Below, one piece after another: positions 57,443-64,000 of a DNA stretch of 64,000 nt (the first letter of the stretch is position 1; each line of letters begins with the position of its first letter). Under the pieces are notes generated by a model that did no database searches, was not told where the DNA came from, and saw nothing but the letters and a program-made list of their open reading frames with translations. The stretch is from contig NC_085851.1 of the NCBI RefSeq assembly GCF_020906515.1, positions 744,001 through 808,000 of the forward strand, read 5' to 3'. Origin of the DNA: Vanrija pseudolonga. Its lineage: Eukaryota; Basidiomycota; Tremellomycetes; Trichosporonales; Trichosporonaceae. The position numbers and the translations under genes were made by a program.

Positions 57443-58124
57443 ATGAGCTTGGTGAGTTAGCTATTCGACGAATTGCAGCTAACGCTCAGCTACGACCAGA
57501 GGACGAGGGCGACGGAATCGAGGTTGCATGGGGTGGGTACCATGCGCCCCGAGTGCTACCCGCTCACACACGCAGAGGACCAGCAGCGCATCAATACCTT
57601 CTCCAAGCTTAACAACCGGCTGGCAGACATCAAGGACCAGCTGAAGGTCAAGCAGGTGGGTGCGCTGCGAGCGTGCCGGAGGCGTGCGAGCTGCGGGGTG
57701 CCGTGTGCTCGGTAGCGAACGCGGCGCACGGTCCAACCGCTAGCGGCGTAGGCGTCACGAGCAGCCAGCCAGCCCCCTCCGTCCAGCTCACGCTCGCTCC
57801 GCTCGCATTTGTTAACCCACGCCCAGGAGGAGAAGGAATACTACGACGACCTGTCGATGGAGCTCGAGCTCGCCGACGACGACAAGCCCGTGCTGTACAA
57901 GCTCGGCGAGAGTTTCTTCTCCCTTTCGCTTCCGGCAGCGAAGAAGCAGCTGCGCGGGGACACGAAGCGCGCCGACGCGGACATTGGCGAGCTCGAGCGC
58001 CGCGCAGACGAGTGCCAGAGCGGCATGAACGAGCTCAAGGTGCACCTGTGAGTTGGCAACAATGCCTTGAGCTCACGCCCCCAGCTACGCAAAGTTCGGC
58101 AAGCAGATCAACCTCGAGACGTAG
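57443..58124 (+). CDS. GIM3: Prefoldin subunit 4 (Gim3)
   Basis: Beta-type subunit of the prefoldin hexamer that hands actin and tubulin to the CCT chaperonin in the cytosol, 130 aa. Exons 57443-57451, 57490-57532, 57576-57655, 57827-58047 and 58085-58124; the first coding exon is nine bases (Met-Ser-Leu). Family residues are VAWEDQQRINTFSKLNNRL in the first coil, KPVLYKLGESFFSLSLPAAK in the central beta hairpins, a second coil rich in D/E/R, and the C-terminal LYAKFGKQINLET. The W-E junction is restored only with the intron 2 donor at 57533. Confidence 0.93.
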
Positions 58125-58200
58125 TGCATGTACTTCATAATCTCTGCCGCGTGGGGCGAGCTCTATGGTCCCCTAGCTGACGTCTGCTGGCACCTACTCT

Positions 58201-59072
58201 CTATGTCGACGCCTCACCGCCCTCCCCCTCCTTTCCCCGCCCCTCCCTCCGCTTGACCTTCTTCGCGCGATTAAGTTTCCTCCGTCGCTCCTTCTCCCAC
58301 CTAAGCTCAGCCTTGGAGCTCGCGCGGGCCTCGGCCGCCAGGCGCTCCTTGCGGCTCGCGTCCTCTTTCACCGCCTCCCCCTTGCCTCCACCGGCGGCAG
58401 ACGCAGTGTGCACGCCGTCGAGCTCACCGCGGCGCCGCATGAGGTCGAGGCGCTCCTTGAGGATCTTGCGCGCGACGGCGCGGTTCTCTTCGCGCGAGCG
58501 TGTTGGCTGGGCTTGGACCCGCAGTCCGGTGGGGAGGTGCGTTAGGCAGACGGACGAGTTGGTCTTGTTGATTGCTTGCCCTCCGGGGCCGCGGCCTGGG
58601 GCCGGGGTCAGTGGGTGGAGAGGAGAGCACTGTGGAGGGCGAGGCGACTCACCGCGAACAAACTTCTCCTCCAGCTCGGACTCGAGCAGGTCGGGCACCT
58701 CGTGCCGGCTCAGCAGGCGGTTGAGGTGCTTGATCGAGCGGGGGTTGGGTGTGCGGCCGGCGGCGGGGGCAGGCTCGGGCTGGGGCGTGAGCTGCGTTCT
58801 ACCCGTGTCAGGCAACTCACCACAACAACGCTCACGAACACCCCCTCCTCCACCTCGTCGCCGAGGTTGAGCTCGTCATCCCACGCCTCGTCGACCTCGA
58901 CCTCGTCGAGAAAGCCCGCCGACTCTTGGGACGACGGCTTGGTGGCGTACGCGCGCGGCGTGGAGCGCCAGTAGCTGCAGCCGACTGCTGGTGGCCTGTG
59001 GAGTCGAGGTGTGCTCTGAGCGGACACGCGGACGCTCCGCGCCGCAATGCAGAACAGCGGACGCAGCGACAT
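58201..59072 (-). CDS. Mitochondrial GGQ-type release-factor homologue (mtRF-R/C12orf65/Rso55-like)
   Basis: Predicted mitochondrial peptidyl-tRNA hydrolase that rescues stalled mitoribosomes, 261 aa. Exons 59072-58821, 58791-58653 and 58595-58201 join in phase. Residues 1-45 are a presequence (MSLRPLFCIAARSVRVSAQS). The catalytic GGQ loop is RGPGGQAINKTNSSVCLTHL, followed by PTGLRVQAQPTRSREENRAV as in class-I release-factor domain 3. The C-terminal 70 aa are Lys/Arg-rich, expected to bind the ribosome. Codon-recognition domains of true RF1 are absent. An alternative family member would be ICT1/Pth4; the NRLLSRHEVPDLLESELEEKF segment before GGQ favours the C12orf65 type. It ends 76 bp from the prefoldin gene. 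Confidence 0.9.
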
Positions 59073-59386
59073 GGTCAAGCGAGGTTGAGTAGAGAGATGA
59101 GCAGCAAGTCGAGTTCGTCGATGCGGTCATGTCCGCGTCATTAGAAAATCTAAACTCCGCCGACTACACCCGATTAGGACCACTCATTAGCGGAATCAAA
59201 TCTTGATTTCCAAGGGCGGTTAATCGGCCCGATGGTCGAGTCGAAAGTGGGAATCCGATCCGACTCGTGCAGCAGTGTCTCCATTGCAACTCTCTTATCT
59301 ATCTCTCGTTACATCGGCTCGACGTCTCTCTACGCATCTCTCCTCTCACCTCGTCTCCCCAACCTCCCCTCTCCCACACCCACGCC
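59073..59386. promoter_or_regulatory. Divergent promoter of the mtRF-like gene and HIS5
   Basis: A 314-bp bidirectional promoter. Its centre (about 59150-59240) is less GC-rich. TGACTC-type Gcn4 cores are not clear (closest is TGGTCGAGTCG at 59234), so general amino-acid control is not demonstrated. Confidence 0.4.
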
Positions 59387-60830
59387 ATGCCAATCCTCGG
59401 TCTCAAGTCCAAGGGCCCCACCACGCCGGCGCACTTCGCCCTCGAGCCGCTCATCCGGCCCAACATCCTCTCGCTGGTGCCGTACCGCGCCGCCCGCGAC
59501 GACTACAGCGACGGCGTGCTCCTCGACGCCAATGAGAACGCGTACGGCCCGTCCCTCGCGGCCGACTTTGGCAAGCTCGCCTCGACCGACGCGGGGGCCG
59601 CGACGCTCAACCTCCTCAGCGAGGCCGAGCGCGCCGTGCTCAACCGTTACCCGTCGCCGACGCACGACGACCTCAAGCGCCGCATCGCCGCCCTGCGCAA
59701 CCTCCCTAACGAGGACTGGGTCTTCCTCGGCGTCGGAAGCGACGAGGTCATCGACATGCTCTACCGCGTCCTCTGTGTCCCTGGCAAGGACGCCGCCATC
59801 ACCACCCCGCCCACGTACGGCATGTACGCCGTCTCCGCGCAGATCAACGACGTTGGGGTTGTGAAGGTGCCGCTTGTGCTTGAGGATGGAGCCTTCCAGC
59901 TCGACGAGGAGAAGGTGAGTAGCAGCGGGCCGGTGGGCGAGCGTGGCTGAGGGGAGGGGTGGAGGCGGTGAGGGCTGCTTGGATGTGCTCGCCTCTAAGC
60001 GCCGGCCTCATGACGACCTCAACGGTGGCGCTGCCTCTCAGTCGTACTCGGGGTTACATGTGCAAACACCTCCACACACGCCACACTCGTCGCTGCGCTC
60101 CTCGTGTTCGTTGTGCTGACGCCCCCAGCTCGACGCCGCATTCAAGGCCACCCCCAACGCCAAGCTCCTCTTCATCTGCTCGCCCGGCAACCCGACCGGC
60201 ACCCTCATCCCCCTCGACGCGATCAAGCGCATCGCCTCCAACCCCAACTTCAAGGGTGTCATTGTCGTCGACGAGGCCTACATCGACTTTGCGCCCGAGG
60301 GCACCTCGGCCGTTACTCTCGTCAAGGAGTACGCCAACATTGCCGTCTCGCAGACTCTGTCCAAGTCGTTTGGCCTTGCTGCCATCCGCCTCGGCTACCT
60401 CCTCGCGTCGCCCGAGCTCATCCAGATCCTCACCAATGCCAAGGCGCCGTACAACGTGTCGCTGCCTACCGCGTCGCTCGCGCTCGCGTCGGTGTCGGAG
60501 TCCGGACTCGCCGTGATGCAGAAGAACACTGCGACGCTCGTGGCCAACCGCACCGCGCTCATCGACGGCCTGCTCAAGATCCCCGCCATCGGAAGGGTGC
60601 CAGGCGGCAACCACGCCAACTTTGTCCTTGCCGAGGTGCTCGACAAGCCCGGCGGAAAGCCCGACAACGCGCGCGCCAACGCCATCTACAAGGAGATGGC
60701 TGAGAACCGCGGCGTTGTTGTGAGGTTTAGGGGCAACGAGCCAGGCTGCCTCGCCTGCCTGCGTATCACTGTCGGCACCGAGGAGGAGAATGCCACGGCG
60801 TTGGCGCGGTTGTCCGAGTTGCTCCAGTGA
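59387..60830 (+). CDS. HIS5: Histidinol-phosphate aminotransferase (HIS5)
   Basis: PLP enzyme converting imidazole-acetol phosphate to L-histidinol phosphate in histidine synthesis, 409 aa. Exons 59387-59914 and 60129-60830 join in phase across a 214-nt intron. It has LLDANENAYGPS near the start, the VFLGVGSDEVIDMLYRV cofactor-phosphate region, SPGNPTGT, VVDEAYIDFAPEG, and the PLP lysine Lys255 in QTLSKSFGLAAIRLGY. The C-terminus includes NHANFVLAEV and VRFRGNEPGCLACLRITVGT. It is cytosolic with no presequence. Confidence 0.96.
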
Positions 60831-61173
60831 GAAGAAGGCCGGGGCAAGCTGGGGCGAGGGTGTGAGCCCGAGCGGTGGCGGGTGGCGTCGTGTCGAGCTG
60901 CAGAAACAATGCAGCTGGCGTCTTGTATCCCCCCACCGCGATCGTAGACAATGATAAAATGGGCAGTTCGGTGCCCGGGTAGCCTTTGCAATGCATATGT
61001 TTGGGACAGAAAGAGGGCTTGGTGGGGTGTGATGGAGTCGGTCAATGGGCGTTACGTAATCACCTGAGATGGCTGCACAAACACGCGCCTGCTTTTCAAC
61101 TCGACTGTGTTGTCTTTCTCTTTCCATCAATCTCACTCTCAACCACCAGTCTGTAAGTTCGACAACAACCGCC
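60831..61173. other. Intergenic gap between HIS5 and the Spo12-like gene
   Basis: 343 bp holding the HIS5 3' end and a C/T-rich leader. No gene is seen. Confidence 0.4.
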
Positions 61174-61868
61174 ATGTCCAACGTCTTCAAGGAGTCTAAC
61201 GGTGGGTACGGGGGCGGGTGCGCGGGGGTTGCATGGCCTGGTGGAAGCAGCCCCCACGCCGGTGGATGTTGAACCACCCGAAGCCAAGTTGTTGTGCTCA
61301 CACCGGCCGCTCCACAGCCCAGTCGACTGTCAACCAGGAGGGCGGCGCCCCCCAGCCTTCGTTCTTGAAGAAGAAGGGTCTCCTCGGCGCTGCGGGAGCC
61401 AAGGGTCTTGGGTGAGTTGTTTGGTGTGTGGATCGGGGGGCGGGGGGGTTGGGGGGCCGAGCGGGAGGAAGCAAACATGGCCATGTGTTGAGTGATGGTG
61501 CCGGCTCCGGCCCTGCTCTACTCGCTTCCTCTGCTGCATCACTGCACAGAGTGCAGCGTGTGTCCTCCGAAGCTATCTCCTAGCCCCGGATGCTCGCACA
61601 CACCACCAGCACGCACCCCACTCACACCCCGCACAGCGGTGTCACTTCGTCGCCCACCGACAACGTCATGTCGCCCATCTCGGCCAAGCTCAACGGCGCC
61701 AAGCAGCGCCACTTCTCCAAGTAAGCTGAGCACCCCTAACCTAGCTGACACATACCCAGGGGCAAGCCGATGCACCTCGCCTCGCAGCTGAGCAGCCTGG
61801 CCGCGCAGGCATCGCCCGCCAACTCGCCCGTCCCGGCCGAGAAGAAGGCGCCGCGTGCCGAGTTCTAA
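61174..61868 (+). CDS. Small Spo12-motif protein, 104 aa
   Basis: Exons 61174-61201, 61318-61411, 61637-61720 and 61760-61868 keep phase. The protein is largely disordered and basic. The block SPTDNVMSPISAKLNGAKQRHF has the SP[TS]DxxxSPxxxKL pattern of the Spo12/Bns1 family, small regulators of mitotic and meiotic exit in yeasts. Two SP sites within it could be Cdk targets. A second conserved-looking element is FLKKKGLLGAAGAKGLGG. The family call rests on one motif; if wrong, this is an unknown basic protein. Half of its span is intron. Confidence 0.65.
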
Positions 61869-62668
61869 GCAGCCGACTGCTTCTAGACAATCTAGACCGC
61901 TACATCTAGAACAAACCATATCATAAAGCTGCGCTGCGCCGCGATGTGCCCCGCCTGTCATCGACCATCGTATTTTCTGCCCGCCAGCGCTCGACCGACC
62001 GACTCCGACTCCGACCCGATCTCGACCCCCCACCACCACAACCTCAACCCGCCCCCCACGCCTCCACACCCGAAGCTAGCGTGATGCATTGTATGGGCGA
62101 TGCGGCGCGCCGTGGCGTGCGGCGTGTAGAGGGCTGGGATTGACACTGCTGATCAAATGACTGATGCAGGGAGGAGGCGAGCAACATTGTTTTCTTGGGC
62201 GGGTGTAGTGCGGCGTTGCAACGCTGCCGCGGTGGCCCATCTGTCACAGGCCCTCGGTATCGGTGGCCGCCGCCCTACGCCTCGTGCTAACCCCGAAGAT
62301 TCCTCGCCCACACGCACGCGCCGTGCAGATGGCACCAAGCTCGAGCCACAGCCCATATGAGGAAGTGAGCAGCCCACGCTCCAAGCACACCAATGTGCTA
62401 GCTTTGTCGGCTACGGAATAACAGTTGTACTGTTACTCCCTCTGGCCCGCACGGCGGGGGTTCGAGCCCGCAAGCTGGATCCGGACCTGTCTCAGGAGGA
62501 AGGAGATTGGCGGCCGGGGTCTGGGAGTGGGTGAGATGCTCTTTTATGGGTGCTGGCTGTCTGTCAATGGAGCCAGCGGGTCCGCCCGGATCGACGGTAG
62601 GCCCGGGCATGTGGGCCTAGTCATCGGTGGCAGACCAGATGCTATCGTACACCCCTACAAGCCATTCA
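61869..62668. other. Convergent intergenic region with a tRNA-like remnant
   Basis: 800 bp between the Spo12-like gene and the minus-strand membrane protein. At 62456-62504 is a plus-strand B-box context (GGGGGTTCGAGCCCGC) whose downstream bases resemble those of the degenerate tRNA-like segment at 29843. No complete cloverleaf forms. Confidence 0.35.
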
Positions 62669-63555
62669 CTAATTGTCCAGAGAGATCTTCCGCACACCCA
62701 TGTCGCTCAGCTCGCTGTCGCGATGCCGGCTCGGCACGTCGTAGCCCCACTCGGCGAGTAACACAAGGCTTCGGCGGAACCCGCCCCGGAAGCGGCGGCG
62801 CACATGTGTAAACTCCCAGATCAACCAGGTCGTGATCAAGCCCCAACAGAGCCACGCGAGCGCCAGCGCAACGCTAATAACTGCTCGCAGCGACCGGCCC
62901 TCCTCGGCATACCAGAGCACGACGAACGTCGTGGCCACGGCGAGCGCGACGACGCCGAGCAGCCAGAAGACGCCGAGGAAGCACAGGTCGGCGAGGACGG
63001 TGACGAAGGCGGAGGCGGGGCATCGGGCGCGGACGACGAGGCTGGGGGTGTGTGTCAGCGGTGGAAGTGGAGCTGGGCCGTGGCGACTCACAAGGATATC
63101 AGGTATACCGCCAAGGGCGCGAGCCACGCCAGTCCCACAGCGGCACCGACGCTCGCGTCTGACAATGGCGGGTGTGGCTCGGCCGCCCACTGGCGCTTGT
63201 ACGGCACGGGTTCTGGCGGGGCAGTGGGCTCTGGCGGCGCCTGTATTGTTGCTATTGTCGGCACGACGTCCCGGCGCGTCGGCGCGCCCGTCCGCGTGAT
63301 GGTCGTCGTCCGCACCGGCGCGCCGCCGCTGTTCCACCCCTGCGCGGCGATCGTCTGGGTGTACGTGTACACTGTAGGCTGGGTTATCCTGTCGTAGTCG
63401 GCTGCGAGGCCGGCGTGAGCGGGCTGGCTGGCTGCGCGGAACGACGACTCACACTTGCTCGTGGCGAAGGTGTACCCCATCAGCGGGAGCGCGAGCAGCG
63501 TGCAGCCCAGCAGCGCTCCACACAGGCCGGTCTGGATGTGGATCGCGGAGCGCAT
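62669..63555 (-). CDS. Four-helix membrane protein, MARVEL-like topology
   Basis: Predicted 278-aa integral membrane protein. Exons 63555-63092 and 63041-62669 join in phase. Membrane segments: GLCGALLGCTLLALPLMGYTF (about 10-30), VGAAVGLAWLAPLAVYLISF (about 136-155), VTVLADLCFLGVFWLLGVVA (about 168-187, running on with ALAVATTFVVLWY), and SVALALAWLCWGLITTWLIW (about 210-229). A roughly 100-aa Thr/Pro-rich loop lies between helices 1 and 2. Four helices with a short cytoplasmic tail recall fungal MARVEL/SUR7-like proteins, but the defining motifs are not clear, so function is unknown. An upstream in-frame ATG at 63609 would add 18 residues. Confidence 0.75.
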
Positions 63556-64000
63556 CGGGGGCGGGGTGGGGCAAGCATGCTCTAGCGGCGGAGTGGCATA
63601 GATGTACATATGTACTTGGGTGTAGTGCACGCCAGTCAGACGGAGACGGAGACGGACAAGTGCACCCAGCCGAGGCAGTGACGGGCATACCGACACTGCC
63701 ACCCCCTGCCCCGCGCGGCCCCGGTGCGGGCGGCGACGGGGCCGCGAGACCGCCGACCACCGTCAATCGTGCCCAGCGCAGATACTTGTGCTTGTTGCGA
63801 CGGTGTGATCGGGCTGCTGATAATTAATGCTTGGGAGGGATGCATGCACTGGAATAGAAGGGTGTGGCGAGTCGTCATCGCCTCAATCACCGACTGGCGG
63901 CTTGCGTCCTCGCCTCGCCGTAGCTCCGAGCGAGGCTTAGTGTTGCACTTCGCGCTCGAACTATGCGGTGAACAGCACTGGAGGCCGAGCAGCGTCGGGG
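63556..64000. other. Right-edge region
   Basis: Upstream region of the minus-strand membrane-protein gene. No further gene can be supported before the window ends. Confidence 0.4.

Noticed and set aside
62398-62504. A functional tRNA around the GGTTCGAGCC box
   Set aside because: T-stem spacing is off by one and no acceptor stem pairs. At best a remnant.

Overview
This window is nuclear DNA from a GC-rich basidiomycete yeast. Genes are split by many short introns (mostly 40-70 nt) with GTGAGT/GTAAGT/GTGGGT donors and a CTAAC or CTGAC branch motif a few bases before CAG/TAG. Gene content and protein style fit Tremellomycetes, most likely Trichosporonales (Trichosporon/Cutaneotrichosporon/Vanrija type); that placement is inference. 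About 27 protein genes can be assembled exon by exon with consistent phases, plus one clear intron-containing tRNA-Lys(CUU).

Region 1 (1-13.6 kb): a GPI-anchored Kre9/Knh1-like wall protein, a self-sufficient P450-reductase fusion (CYP505/P450foxy type), an MFS sugar transporter, a weakly F-box-like protein and a PrpF-family isomerase. Region 2 (14.1-17.9 kb): two loci of an intron-like repeat family around an F-box/ankyrin-like gene, with a stray copy of the 3' end of the PrpF gene. Region 3 (18-33.6 kb): a metabolic block with a second sugar transporter, a GRE2-like reductase, an oligopeptide transporter, a divergent pair of L-arabinitol-dehydrogenase-like and SDR genes, and an intracellular GH2 beta-galactosidase. 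Together these could import and oxidoreductively break down galactosides, galactose and pentitols. Region 4 (33.7-35.2 kb): a three-unit head-to-tail array of the same intron-like repeat; a further copy lies at 41.7-42.3 kb.

Region 5 (35.9-64 kb) is dense housekeeping DNA rich in mitochondrial functions: saccharolysin, exosome RRP41/SKI6, COX6, MDM10, SDHAF4, HEM14, MIC19 and a GGQ-type mitochondrial release-factor homologue. It also holds a monocarboxylate-type MFS transporter divergent from a transcription factor with two zinc clusters, gluconokinase, prefoldin 4, HIS5, a Spo12-motif protein and several unknowns.

The most unusual feature is the repeat family. Eight copies of about 380-550 nt in two orientations each start at GTAGGT, and seven of the eight end at a branch-plus-acceptor motif (CTRAC followed by TAG/CAG). 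They are separated by 40-72 nt exon-like spacers and lie downstream of pyrimidine-rich leaders. They look like introner-like elements, or tandemly duplicated introns in non-coding transcripts.
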